Assembly: GCA_973895155.1 (NCBI GenBank) | Contig: OZ316891.1 | Coordinates: 15,624,001-15,688,000 of the forward strand | Source: Marsupella aquatica | Taxonomy: Eukaryota; Marchantiophyta | Direction: 5' to 3' | Length of the DNA stretch: 64,000 bases | Shown: positions 11,149 through 22,969 of the stretch, in pieces | Layout: every line of letters begins with the position of its first letter | Numbering within the stretch: the stretch's first letter is position 1 | Translations under genes and position numbers: made by a program | The notes under the pieces: model-generated | The model's input: only the letters and a program-made list of their open reading frames with translations | Told to the model about the DNA's origin: nothing | Database searches by the model: none

Positions 11149-11237
11149 AAGGATATATTTTTATTTCATTTTTTTCTCTTTCAATTTAATTTTAAAATTA
11201 AATTAAAAGAGAAAAAATGAAACAAAAATATATCCTT
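11149..11237. repeat. 89-bp near-perfect AT-rich palindrome
   Basis: The left arm starts AAGGATATATTTTT and the right arm is its reverse complement, ending AAAAATATATCCTT. The arms of about 44 bp meet with no loop and differ at only about three positions. It lies just downstream of the LINE tail and could form a cruciform or a hairpin RNA. It may be a small foldback element, although no target duplication is evident. Confidence 0.85.
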
Positions 11238-11538
11238 CCTTCAGTGCAATGGTGTTTGGACTCTGCAAAGTGGTGCTTTTTTTCCTCCCCTACATTCATA
11301 CTATTTGACATCTTTGTCTTGGCCCGGTATTCTTTCTTCACCTCTGCATATTGGCCTCTTCTCCATGCTCAATATTTTTTCTTGCCTTTGACATCTTTGT
11401 CTTGTCTAGACATGATCTGTGCAAAATAAATAAGTAAAGTAAAATTCTATTGTCAGTACTTGTAAACATATTAAAAAGTAATATACATATATTAGTTTAT
11501 ATAGATCTAAAAACCAAAAGGCGCCGAGCCCAACCAGG

Positions 11539-11700
11539 ACAAAAGTACCGGAACTCCTTGCACCCAGTAAAGGGGCACCCAGTAAGAGGAGAAAAGCAAT
11601 AGGTAAAATGGATTCTATACAAAAGTACTGTAACTCCCTACCCAGTAAAGGGGCATCCAGTAGTAAAGGAGAGAAAGCAATAGAAAATTTGGATTCTATT
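11539..11700. repeat. Tandem duplication, two copies of about 80 bp
   Basis: Two adjacent copies (11539-11618 and 11619-11700) both begin ACAAAAGTAC, contain CCCAGTAAAGGGGCA and end GGATTCTAT. They differ by a few substitutions and small indels. On the minus strand they fall inside an open frame of 211 codons (11406-12041) that matches nothing recognised. Confidence 0.85.
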
Positions 11701-14272
11701 GTTGGGGTGAAACAATGGAAAAAACGATTATGTTGTTTTCCGCCCATTGGGGCCTCATACAGGCACACTGCTGTCCCACGGATTCCAACTTGCTTGATGC
11801 GCCAGCTTTCCGGCTGTGCTTTTTGTTCAGCCGTCTTGATGGGGCGTGCAAATGGAGGTACCTCGTGGAGATTTTTAATAGGACCCTGGAGGAGTGGAGG
11901 GAGAGGTTGGCAGACGGGACTTTTCTGTTGTGAAGAGCGTTGCGAGAAGTGAGTAGAGCATGCCAGCACTGCACCCAGCGTAGGTGTGGCTGACCAGTGC
12001 CTTGGAAATAGCCTCGAACTTATACTCGGCCTACGATGCATTCGCTACACCTCCCTTGCACTGTGCTGAGAGTGCACATTGGTTGCTCTGAGTCGATTTG
12101 TTTGAGATCCGAGAGCTAAGGCTTGACGAAGACGAAGTGCATAGTAGTAGGGCGTGACGGAGTTGACCTACGTCGTCCTCTGGACTTGGATTTTCCCGTC
12201 CTGAATGTGCTCACTGGTGTGCGTTTGGAAGATTTCATTGTTTCTGAGTTTACCTCGTCTTCTTGTCCCTTTTCGCTCTGTAGTCTGCTTACTAGCGTTG
12301 CGCTCGTGCCACTTCTCTGCGATTCATACCTCTTGACTTCTCCAGAATTTTCCGTACGAATCTCTGGGCTCCGATCTGGTGAAATCTCTCGACTGCTGGG
12401 TTTCTGCCGATCCGGTTTTATGTCTGTTGATATTCCCCACCTCTAGTGCGGCGGCGGTCCTTTTCTGCTCCGGGTAACGAATTGCGCTTCGCACTTCGAT
12501 GTCACTTCGTTCGGTATAATAGTACTCTGCGGGCTGGTCATCGGTGCTGGTCACCATTCCTGTATTGTTTCCTCTGCCAGGACGAGAACTTTTGCCTTGC
12601 CGACAGTTTTTTACTTCTAAAAATCTTCGGAGGTATGTTTTAGATGACTCTTTTGGTTGATGCCCTGTTGTTCGCTGATCGATTCTTGGTTAGGTTACTT
12701 GGTCCAATCTCTTCAGCGTAGAATATTAGAGAACAGTTGGCGGTCTTGTCGTACTGGGTTGGGGTAAGGCAGAAGAGAAGAAGGAAGGTACTGGATTAAA
12801 TTGGTAGCCGGGGACAGATTTTGATTGCTTTGCCCCAACATCATACCGGTTGACGAAGGTCGCTGTGCCCGGTCCTAGTTTATGCAAGTGATTCGATGTA
12901 GTATTGTAGAGGTTTTTGCCCATGGTCCGCTTTCTTGGGGTTTGCCCATGAACTTTCGCCCATTACGCGTAGGTATTCATATTCTTTGCATTAATCGACC
13001 CTCTGTGATGAATATCGGTTCCGTCAAAGTTCATGTCCTCCCCTTTGGCTCGACTGGGAGGTGTAGGTGGTAGTCAGATCGTTAGTTCGAATGTCCGCAA
13101 CTTGTCTAAAACGAAGTAACTTCAGCAATGTATGCTGAGCCTCATTTCAGGTTTACTTCATAAAGTAGCGTTGTGGATCTTCGAAGTGTGCAGTTAGGAG
13201 TTCGCTTTCGCGTGACGGTCGTTGGTCTCCTGTGATTTGCTGGCATGTGAATTTGGGAATTTGCCGATTGGGTCTTCGCCTGTACGTGAGGCCTAACATT
13301 TAATTGTTCCTATCCTGGCCGCAAGGGGCTCTCCAGCTTCAGTAACGATGATGCTCGTTTCGATGCAGGTTACGAGTGTTCCAGCCCCGGGGGTCGGGCT
13401 TTTTCGTTGATCTTCTGAAAGTTCACTCTGGCAGCGTCTACAGTCCATCGTTCTCGCACCTCAGAGGTGTGGGGGCGAGCTGGAGGATCTCCAGTTATCC
13501 GTGGTCTTTCGAAGTGTCGACATTCTCAAGTGTGGAGGACCTGTCGCATGGTGCAGGGCGTCTCCATTGATTACGGCTAATGTAGATTAAGAGCGGGCTT
13601 GTGAGAAGAGGAAGTCGATGTAGATCTCCTGTTTTTGGTGGGGAGTCAGGCCTCCTCTCCTCTGGCGTCATCTAGTTCGATTGATTGTATTTTGTACTTT
13701 ATTTCCAAGGACATTCTCGAAACCGTCTAGTGAACCTCTTCAACTCTTAAGGCAATCTCGGTAATGCCATGTTGCACAGCACTAAGACGGAAAACCTAGG
13801 GTATCAGCGTTTACTTGCTCGCCCTTGCTTGCGAAGGGCGAAGATTCCGAGTGTTTAGTGGTCCATTTTGGATCTACTTGTTGAAGTTTTATCAGTCGGC
13901 ACAGCTAATTATCGACAATGAAGGGAGGAGTACCCTGTCTCGGCGCCATGTTTTGCCGACAGGCCAAGGTAAAATTGTGAGCCTTAAAAGGGTAAAATTC
14001 TATTCGGTTTTTAGTTGATATCGATATCGCAAACTGGTCTGCCTTCTGTTGCTAACACTGGCATTTTGAACACGCTATTTAGGTTCGTTTAGAATCTAGC
14101 GGAGTGGTTCCCGATCTGTGTGGTCATTTGGCTTGATTGGGCTTTTAACCAGTTACTTCCGTCCGTCTAGCAGAACACTGTCGCGAATGACGCCATTATT
14201 GTTCAGAAACAGAGTAGAGGGGAAATTCCTTCGACTACTGCTACTGCGAAGGACAATAGATCCTTTTCGGGA
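11701..14272 (+). other. Upstream and 5' leader region of the LRR gene
   Basis: About 2.5 kb holds no recognised coding domain. It probably contains the promoter and a long, possibly spliced 5' UTR. One plausible leader intron runs from a GTATGT donor at 12632 to a GCAG acceptor ending at 13368, but nothing proves it. Short open frames (for example 13376-13570) could be upstream ORFs. An in-frame TAG at 14168 precedes the start codon chosen for the LRR gene. Confidence 0.4.
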
Positions 14273-17110
14273 ATGGACACTGCTGTCACCTTCTTAGGTC
14301 ATGATGTTTGCTCCGAGTGGCAGCAAGGAGTGTTACCCGTTTGCGTGCCCAGCGATGGTAGTACTCCCGTTCTGGAAGTTACTCCCTCGACCAAACACGA
14401 ATGTCGAGACCTTGGAGATCCGTGTTTTGATGCCCATCCTTTCGACCCGAACGCGGTGAACTTCTCTTTTGAGAATGGGTTGAGAGAAGCGGAGTACGAG
14501 GGTGGGGATGAAGACGAGGATATGATTGAACGCAACATGCCACAGGAAACGCCAGACTGTGAAAGTGATCATCCTATGTCTGAGGTTGCTAGCGACTTGA
14601 CTATGAATCATGATTACCCAGCCCAGACAGAAATTGTGGACAGTGATAGTGCGAGGTATTACCAGAACTCTCTGAGTGGGACATATGGATCCAACATGGA
14701 CTGTCAAAATTCTTTCACCGGTCTCGACGTGGCCAGTGGGCACGTTAGTGATCCTGGAGTTTATCACGCGAAAGAGCTGGAGTCGATTTGTAGCTCTCCA
14801 AGTTTGCCTCATGGTGTCGAGTCCGAAGACAACCGAACAGCGGGCAAAAAATCACTGAAGCAGGATGGCCTTGTTGCCCGGAGTGAGTCGGGTAGCATAA
14901 GGCATCCCGACAGCCTCGACGCGGCATTTGATCATCAGATGACCCCACTCTCGCATGAGAATACGTCTGCGGGAGGAGAATTCTCCCGTCGTGTTACCAC
15001 AAGTGGAAGTCCCAGATCAGAGGGTGCCTATCAGTGCAATACAAGTCATGGAATGTTCAAGCTTGGCGCATCTAACCTAGCGATGGAGTCACAGAAACGA
15101 AGGCCTTGGTGGAAAGTGTTCCTGGTCTCGCACAGAAATATTCATCTGGAGGTGAATAGCGGAGTACCTGGTTCCTTGTCTGAAGGAGACGTCGGAAGGA
15201 TTTCCCCTGTTACTGGTTACATGTCGGATGTGGAGTCTAAGGGTGGCCGGGTTTCTCCTTCCGTGTTTCTAGAAGGTGCATCAGACAACTCGCGAATATC
15301 GGTGGAAGGAAGAAGTCATACTTCCACTCGTACATCGCATGATAAGGTTATTGAAAACTTAGGCCCTGCGGAGTTGCTGAAGCCCGAAATCAAGGGCGAA
15401 AGTATTGCAGGTTCTATGTACCAAAGCGAATCCTCTCCAAGGAATTACAAGAATTTCAATACTTCTCAAAAGTGGGACTCTTTTACTGGCAAGACAGGAC
15501 TAAGCCGTGTGGAAGAGTGGGTCAGCAGTGTACGCACTATGGCACCTTTCAGTAGTGACGACCCGGCGCAGATGGAGGTCGAGGAGATCCCGGATTCACC
15601 CACGGCGCCTGCTGCATCCTTCTTTGGGACTTCAAGAACTGAGCCTGAAGATCGTAAGCAATTTGCTTCAACGGTGATCCGGGTTGATGGTGCCGTAGAT
15701 AATGATGCAGAGATGACGAAAATGGTTGTGCGCTCAGTGAATCCCCTCTCAACTGTGGCACAGTTTTCTGGAGTAGGGTTGAAAGTCATCCCAAGTCTGG
15801 TGATGTTTAGCAGCTTGAAGACACTGAACCTATCAGCTAACAGCTTCGGTACGTTATTTCATGATGTTAACCGTGTTTTATATAATGTCGTTTTGTGCTA
15901 CAATCACAGGGTATAGACTCGTCAGTTTAGTCGCTTTATGCTCTCATTTATGCATCTGTTGGGTGATGGAAGAGTATTCTCTTTAAGTTGTGGAGTTTTC
16001 CTAGATGAGATTCTTGCAATTTCGTTTCTGAAATGAGTGGTGTTTATTGTCTCTGCAGTCCGCATCAACCCCGGGTGCCTTCCGAAGAGTCTACACTCGC
16101 TGGACATTTCCCGCAACAACATTGTGGTGATCGAAGGCCTCAGAGAACTCACTCGACTCAGAGTTTTGAACTTATCATTCAATCGTATCTCCCGCATCGG
16201 AAATGGTATGTTCTTGGCCTTATCAATGCACCGTTTCAGCGTTACGTTAAATGCATCTTTTCATAAATCTTAATTTTCTTCAGCCAACGGTCGTGTCCTA
16301 ACTCTGTACTAGATTGTGTGAAATTGTACTGAACGCAGTTGTGATTGTACAAGCGTTCGCGATGTGTGATTCCTATGACGGAAGAAAATCGTTTTTCTAT
16401 TTGCAGGTTTGTCTAGCTGTACCTCTTTAAAAGAGGTTTACCTGGCAGGAAACAAAATCAGTGAAGTGGAGGGTCTACACCGATTATCTAAACTGGTTGT
16501 TCTGGATCTGAGCTTTAACAAACTCACAACTACAAAGTCCATGGGTCAAATTGCAGCGAACTACAAATCTTTACAATCCTTGAACCTCCTTGGAAACGCT
16601 GTCCACTCTAACCTGGGAGATGAACAAATGCGGCGATTTGTGACAGGCATATGTCCTCAAATTGTGTATTTGAATAAGCAGGCCTTGAAATCTGTTTCTA
16701 GCAGAGAATCTCTGGGGAAGGATATCAAGGGTAGCGGGAAAACAACTGCCAAACCATCTAAGCGAGGAAGTGGTCATCAGGTGGTGTCGTCTCACCGACG
16801 AACTTACAGTGGTGGAACAGGGGGAAATATCAAGAACAAGTTAGGTGGGAAGGGGGTTATGTCGCCTGCCCATGTTCCTCAAGGCGAGGGTCATATGCGG
16901 AAAGGATATCATCAAAGGCGGTCTACTGCTTCAAGAGAAATGCTGCCAAAAGGTCTTGTTCGTCTACCACTTACAGCAGACACCACTAGCGCAGCACAAG
17001 AAGTTCGGATGACAGGTCACAGCGAAACTGATGAAAGTAGCGGAGTTTTATATCGTGAACATAACATTTGGTGTGCAAATGTCTCTCGGGGTATCGTCCA
17101 AGCGCACTGA
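14273..17110 (+). CDS. LRR protein, outer-arm dynein light chain 1-like family (plant), 3 exons
   Basis: Three exons, 14273-15848, 16059-16205 and 16407-17110, join in phase through GT-AG introns of 210 and 201 bp and encode 808 residues. The start is the first ATG after an in-frame stop at 14168. Residues 1 to about 495 are a low-complexity, Ser- and acid-rich region. Six SDS22-like leucine-rich repeats span about 499-640 (LNLSANSF, LDISRNNIVVIEGL, LNLSFNRISRIGNG, VYLAGNKISEVEGL, LDLSFNKL, LNLLGNAV). They are followed by the cap segment ICPQIVYLNKQAL and a basic, disordered tail. The repeats closely resemble Arabidopsis proteins annotated as outer arm dynein light chain 1-like (AT4G03260 type). 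That name reflects repeat similarity and no dynein role is implied. Function is unknown; protein binding is the likely role. Confidence 0.88.
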
Positions 17111-17174
17111 GATAGTAATGGGTATCTAAGGACGAGCTGTGTTGAATTCTATCTGGGTACTCTGAAACAACTAT

Positions 17175-17180
17175 AATAAA
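17175..17180 (+). terminator. Candidate poly(A) signal of the LRR gene
   Basis: AATAAA occurs 65 bp after the stop codon in an AT-rich stretch, a plausible near-upstream element for plant polyadenylation. Confidence 0.5.
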
Positions 17181-17199
17181 CGATCTCATGGTCTGTGTA

Positions 17200-18650
17200 C
17201 AATGTTATGGCGTGAACTACTCCTGGATGTCATATTTCTGTTTTGTATTTTTATTGCCTTCGATCTGCCACCCACAATAGCATTGAAGGACATTGGTCCC
17301 CTTGACAGGTCAGACGCGGTCAAGTCAAGGACAGGAAACCTCTTGTACTACACAGGCACAAGGGCCAAGGTTGTAAACACAATGACCTCCCAGCAGCCCT
17401 CTTTACCCTAACCCCTGCCATTGGCACCCAACATTTTCATTTCCCAGTCCACCTCATGCTATCATTTGTCCACCATCCCTCACGACAGCTCCCGGGAAGG
17501 AAAAAGGGAAGGAAACTACGGAAATAAAGAATGGATCAAAACCTAAAGTGGTGGGGGTGAGAGAAAGAGGCAAATAGGTGAAACTGGGTGTGGGGGGGGG
17601 GGGGGGGAGTGGGGGAGCCAAACCTGGCTTGAGCTGGCTCCATGGATTTTTGCAACTCAAATGAACCTCAATGTTCAATTTTAATTACCATGACTGTATT
17701 TCCAGCTGAAATGTGACTTGTAAATTGGAGGGCACCTACTACGGCCTACAGTTTGTCAGTCACAGCAGGTACTCTGTCCACCGCAGCCTGTTCACACATC
17801 TCGTGCCAGTGCTATTACTCAGGACCTAGATACTTCTCAGTACTCCTCAGTTTCAACTTAGGCATCTCAAATATGCCCATTTTTCTGATTTGACTGCGAC
17901 CGGGGGCGGGGGGGCACCAACTCTGAGGCCAGTCACGCCCTGAACCAGAAGAGGCCCTGATTTAGCAGGAATCACAATAGCATATAGTGTGCTATGACCC
18001 CCACTCATATTTCACTACCCAACAAAATAATAGTCCGGTTGTACCCTGTTGCAGTGCTCCCGGTGCCTAGCAGGCCACCTGTGAGGTGCCAATTTTTTTT
18101 TTATGTGTGAGATGCCCCACTGCAGCAGCTTTTTTCTTTCCATTCCAAAGAAGTTTTCAGAAAAATGTAAATCTCTTGCCAGTGCTATTATCCCCAGCTT
18201 CCATCCTAGATGCTTCTTAGTACTTCTCAGCTTCCACTGCAGCAGCTTCTTGTTTTCCAATCCAGAGAAGTTTTAGAAAAATGTAAAAGCCCCAGTACAA
18301 AAGCTCTAACTGTGAAGCTCAGACCCCTGGTTTCCTCTCCTTTTCACCAACAATGTCAGTACAAAGCATGCCTCCTAGAAGGCCTGATGGAATGCCCGCT
18401 AACTACTGACAGAATTCTAAATGTCACTTAAAGTACACAAAATCTAAGTGAACCAGGCACGCACTCTCATTCTATTCTTTCTCCTTCCTGTCAGGTGTGT
18501 AAAGTCCCTCCTAGACTTGAGGTCCGAGTGCTAGGTAAATCTGAGCATCCTTTTCCGTTATATACAAAATATGAAATTTTCAATATTTAACAGCCTTGAA
18601 AATTTTCTAATGAAAATGTCTCTTTCTTTAACCCCTAGATTAGAAATTAG
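17200..18650. other. Intergenic, with poly-G run and duplicated segments
   Basis: No gene is recognised. It contains a run of 16 G (17592-17607). A duplicated segment carries CACTGCAGCAGCTT...AGAAGTTTT at 18118-18175 and again at 18235-18292. A related phrase, GCCAGTGCTATTA...CTAGAT, is found near 17809 and 18179. Confidence 0.5.
18118..18292. repeat. Local duplication, two copies of about 58 bp
   Basis: Copies at 18118-18175 and 18235-18292 share CACTGCAGCAGCTT, an AAGAAGTTTT-type core and AGAAAAATGTAAA, and are separated by about 60 bp. Confidence 0.7.
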
Positions 18651-18849
18651 TTCATGGACCCATCATGCGCACTAGAGATTCTGCCGAAAGCTGCGCTGCA
18701 CAAGGCAATGTGTTGCGAGGCACTGCAGTACACACAATCTCCTCTCGTCAGCGTTTGCGTGCTTGTTCCCACTCCACTCCTGCCCTGTTTCAAGCACATA
18801 ATGACCGAGTTTGAGCTTCTTCTGGTGGGCAGAGCAACCGGCTGTCCCT

Positions 18850-19293
18850 TCCCCTAGCAAATTCTCGTCAGTGAATGGCAGTGTTACAGCGTTGAATGAA
18901 GCTGAAATTTTTGAAGCAAACATGAATTTTGCAACCGTTGAGGCACTCAAGGAAAGAGCATACGTCAAGACCACTTCAGAGTTTTCCCCAATGGCTGAAT
19001 CGACAATCACAGATGGTCAAACTTCCATTGCCTTAACGAGTGTCATGGATACTAGTTCCACGATTGATACAAGCAATGAAGACCACTCTCCAGAAATGCC
19101 GTTGAATGTTCTTAGCAAGGTATGCAACCTGATGAAACGAGAACTGCTGAGAGATTGTGAAGCTAAGTCGTCAACTGCATCTGCAGCTTCGGAGAACAAA
19201 TCAGACGGTGACGATTCAGTAGGAATTGTTTTCAGGGAGCAATTCTGGTTCACATTTCCAAGACCGTCATCTTTGCAAAGAGGCGCAGACTGA
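18850..19293 (+). other. Open reading frame of uncertain status
   Basis: An uninterrupted frame of about 148 codons (open from 18811) ends at a stop at 19291-19293. It is Ser-, Thr- and acid-rich, like the N-terminal region of the LRR protein, and its last residues (SVGIVFRE...) faintly recall the LRR protein C terminus (SSGVLYRE...). There is no domain and no clear start ATG at its head. A TAG acceptor-like site precedes it near 18858. It could be a leftover exon, a partial copy of the LRR gene end, or chance. Confidence 0.25.
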
Positions 19294-20558
19294 GAGCACT
19301 AGGAGTTCCTCTCTATCCATTCCCAAATCAAAAGTCAGGCATAGGATTCAATCCTACCAATGAGCTGAATTAATTAGTTCTTCCCAAATGTCTAGTAAGT
19401 TCTGCAAAAACAATGCTTTCCAACACAAACATCACATTCAAGTTCAGAAGGAAACTTATGACACATCAATAACTTGCTTGACGACAGCTCAGGGTGGTGG
19501 TGATGGGGAGCCGTTCTGCAGTATCCCACGACAGACTCGTAGAACCTTTGTTGTCAATAAAAATCAGAGGTTTGAAAAATTTTGAGTTGATACAATAACA
19601 TTATGTTTATTGCCAGCGCCCTGGAATGTAATGGGCCGCAAGATTTAATTAATTACTTATTATTATTGGTTGGGGAATTGAACCAGAAAGAGGGTGGGCA
19701 GTCGGTTATTTGGGGTAAAAAAATGGTTACGAGTCTACTACTAATTCAACATTCTATTACCTAGGGTAAATAAAACGGTTATTTTTCAAACAATTTTACA
19801 TCAAGGTTTATGGCATGGCGTCCTCAATTTTACCAAAATCATGCCACAGACACAAATGTTGAAGCAATTTTATTTTGTAAACCAATCCGTACCTGTTTGC
19901 AGTGCGTCTTGATGATGTGGCGCGCTGTGGAGTCTCAAATTTTGGAAGGGACCTCTAGTGGGGTCCGTAAAAAAATGATTTAACCTAAAATGGATTTTAA
20001 TGGACTTTCATTTGGTTGCACCCGTGTCATTGATGACATAAGCTAGGGCCTAAGGACTAGTGTAGATAGAACTAGAATGGTACATCAAATTGCCTTACCT
20101 GGGAGACTACTCATAGAGAGAGATAATGACAGATGGTACATGAAGTGAGATTTGACCTCGGGATACCTTACCTCTTACATGGGAGACTACTAGTACATCA
20201 GGTAAACCCTAAACTCACCTTCCCTCATGGGAGGGAGGTTACTCGTACATCGAGGCGTGATGGTACATCAGGTATGACTTTACCTAGTGGTAGAGTACCC
20301 CTACTTGAGACTCATGATAGATTTTTGCAGTCTGGAAGGAGGAAAATCTAATTTGTTTGCGTTTATTTCATCAAAGCTATTGTTTTTCCTTTGCATTTCC
20401 TATCTGTTTTTAATTGTGTTGGAAAGGCCGGGAATGTTGTTAGCTTGTCAGTCACCACCTTTGCACAAACCCCCATCCCAAAGTGGGGCTCATAAGGCCC
20501 TTTGCACACATAAAACATGACACCTAAAAAACTTGGATTTCAATCTATTATTTCCTAA
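19294..20558. other. Intergenic, degenerate short repeats
   Basis: No gene is recognised. Between about 20078 and 20300 the phrases GTACATCA and TGGGAGACTACT recur several times at irregular spacing, which looks like an eroded tandem repeat. Confidence 0.45.
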
Positions 20559-21005
20559 CTAGCCCAATATTTGTGCGTTGCACAAAAAGATGTTGAGATG
20601 AGAAAAGATATTGAGGTGAGAAAAATATGTCGTGGTGAAAACAGATGTCAATGAGAGAAAAAATGCTCAGGTGAGAAAAATATGTAAAGATGAGGAAAAA
20701 ATGTCGAGATATGGAACATGAGGGAATGATGCCGTGGTGAGATAAAGATGTCAAAGTGAGAAAAAGATGACAAGGTGAGAAAAATATAAGATGTCAAAGT
20801 GAGAAAATATGTCAAGGTGCAAAAAAATATCAAGAAGAGAAAACATGTTGAGGGTGAGAATACAATGTTGTGGTAAGATAAAGATATCAATGTAAGAAAA
20901 GATGACAGATGAAAAAAAGAAGGTAAGGCAAAGAAAAGATGTTCAGCAAAGATAGATATGTGAAATTTAGAAAAATATGTCAAAGTGAGAAAAGAGGGCA
21001 AGACA
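20559..21005 (-). mobile_element. Helitron-like 3' terminus with internal tandem array (copy A)
   Basis: Read on the minus strand, the sequence ends in a short hairpin (TTGTGCAACGCACAA, 6-bp stem), then about nine bases and CTAG at 20559, followed by T. Helitron 3' ends have a hairpin some ten bases before a terminal CTRR and insert between A and T. Inward from the end is a degenerate array of units of about 19-20 bp (plus-strand consensus close to GATGTCAAGGTGAGAAAA) up to about 21005. Two other sites in the window (48714 and 56335) share this terminus. The 5' end is not located and no helicase is encoded here. Confidence 0.6.
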
Positions 21006-22969
21006 AGAAATTATAAGCCTTATGATGTAGTTATAAGACATGTTATGTGTGATCCCGGTCATAAACTTTTGTGGTCATGTCCAATAACCCATCCATTGCA
21101 CAGTCATACAATTTGAGAGGCGAGATAGTGGCCACCACATCATAGAGTGGACTATTTGATAAAAGATCCAAAATTGGTTCATGCTTTACCAAGGTCTGGG
21201 AAGGTATATATTATAGTGGTAAAAAATGGTAAAGGGAGGAACAGTTTATATGCATGGCTGATATCAAGGCCTTGGTGTATATTTTAACCAACCTTGTGGC
21301 AAAGGTATATTTAGCCCTTTCACAAGATAACAGGAGGTATCAGTTCTCTAGTCCAGTAGTTACTCTCACTCTAATAGTTTGTGACGGGGTCCCCGTCTCG
21401 AAAAGTCATCGTTAGGTATTATTGGCAAGATGCATGTAAATAAATAAGCAAATATACACAAGGTTTTTAAATTTTTAAAAAAATTCTTAAAAGTTAAGCA
21501 TCCCGGTGTGTGTTCATGTTGCTCTGGAGGGCCGGAGCTATTTGAACCCGGGAGGAACTATTTTTTTTAATTGACCCTTTGCTCTCTTGGGTCTTGTCGT
21601 TGTGGGAGAATAAAATAGGGATTCTTATCGTGGGGTACCACCAAGTAATATTTGGAGACCCTGGCAGTATTTTCCAGGCCCTGTGTAATATTGGAGAGGG
21701 GCTAATTGAGGAAGAATAGTTGGGGGGGGGCGGCTATGCAAACCTTTGTGGAAGTTTTTTTTTGTGGTCACTTAGGGAGGCTTTAGAGGGGTTTAAAACC
21801 TCTCGTTTAAAACCTCTCTATGAAGAAGCAGCCAGGGCGAGGAGGTGCGCCCTGCATAGGGCTGCGTGCAGGGAGTGGGGGGGGGGAATTAAATTCCCCC
21901 GGCCTTGGAGGAGCCGGGCATGGCGTGAGTGCCAGGAGGGAGAAGCCAGGTGTCGCGAGTAGCCAGAGAGGGAGGCCTGCGGGAAGGAGGCGAGCCCTCC
22001 ATAATGAGGCGAGCCCTCCATAAGGGCGTGAGACGGGTGCATTGGGGCGAGCCCCCTGCATAGGGAGGCGAGCTGGGCGCAGAGGCCCGCGAGTGCAGGG
22101 AAGCGGGAGGCCCCGGCAGAAGGGAGGCCCGCGAGTGGGCAGGTGGCGCTGAGGGAAGAGCCGGGCCTTGTGCCAGGGGTTCAGGTAGAGCGAAGGAAAA
22201 GGGAGGGGAGTAAATGCTCCCCGATCATAGGGAAGCTTCAGGGGCAGGTACGAGGGAGGAGAAGGGGAAAATTCAGCCCCGACTCTCGGGAGGCGGGTAC
22301 GCAAGCAAAAAAGGGGGGAGTAAATACTCCCCAATCCTCGGGCGAGTAGGCAGCGACCGAGCCGGGAGGGGGCAATACGGGCAGCACCTGGCACCCCGGG
22401 TCACACATAAAGGGGGGCTTGCGCCTTTAGGGAAGCCACACCCCTTTGCTTCCCCCTTGAATGTTTTTTGCTTCCCTTGAGATGCCAAAAGCTTCCCTCA
22501 AAACTACCTCCTTTGTAAACAGTACCCTGGTTCTCCAACTTTCCAAGAGTTTTTTTTTCTCTAGTTCTTTTCCTTAAGCTTGGCATTGAGTTGTGTTGGA
22601 GGATTGAATGCTTACTTCGGAAGCATTTGTGACGGCAACATCGGGATGCCCTGGTGATAGGGGTGGAGCCGATCGTGACACAGGGCCGTTTGGGCTAGGG
22701 GGAAACAAGGATTTGGGGGATAATTGTCGAGTACGTGAGACTTTTTGTGATGGTTTTCTCTGGTGGTTTGGCTGTGGGCATTTGATCGTGTTACGGGGGT
22801 TTTTCTTCGGGCCAGGGAGTGAATTGTGATACGAGTGAAAGAAGGAATTTGTGTGAGCCGAATGTAATGAGCTCGTCATTGGAAAGACCGGAGTTCAGTA
22901 GGGCCACTTACCGGAACAGACTACGTTGCGTCGCAAATTGCTGAAGAGAGAAAAGGGAGACATACAGCC
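21006..22969. other. Intergenic, G-rich block
   Basis: No reliable gene is seen. From about 21720 to 22400 the plus strand is strongly G-rich, with repeated phrases such as GGCGAGCCCTCCATA and runs of nine Gs. Long frames here on both strands are low-complexity and attributed to composition. The block could be the LTR or leader of the element encoding the decayed protein downstream, but no matching copy was found on the far side. Confidence 0.4.

Noticed and set aside
11406-12041. 211-codon minus-strand open frame upstream of the LRR gene
   Set aside because: It covers a tandem duplication, has hydrophobic low-complexity stretches and no domain, and has no supporting homology. Read as chance.
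21807-22394. 195-codon minus-strand frame rich in Pro, Leu and Arg
   Set aside because: It lies in a G-rich block where stop codons are rare, and frames overlap in several phases on both strands.
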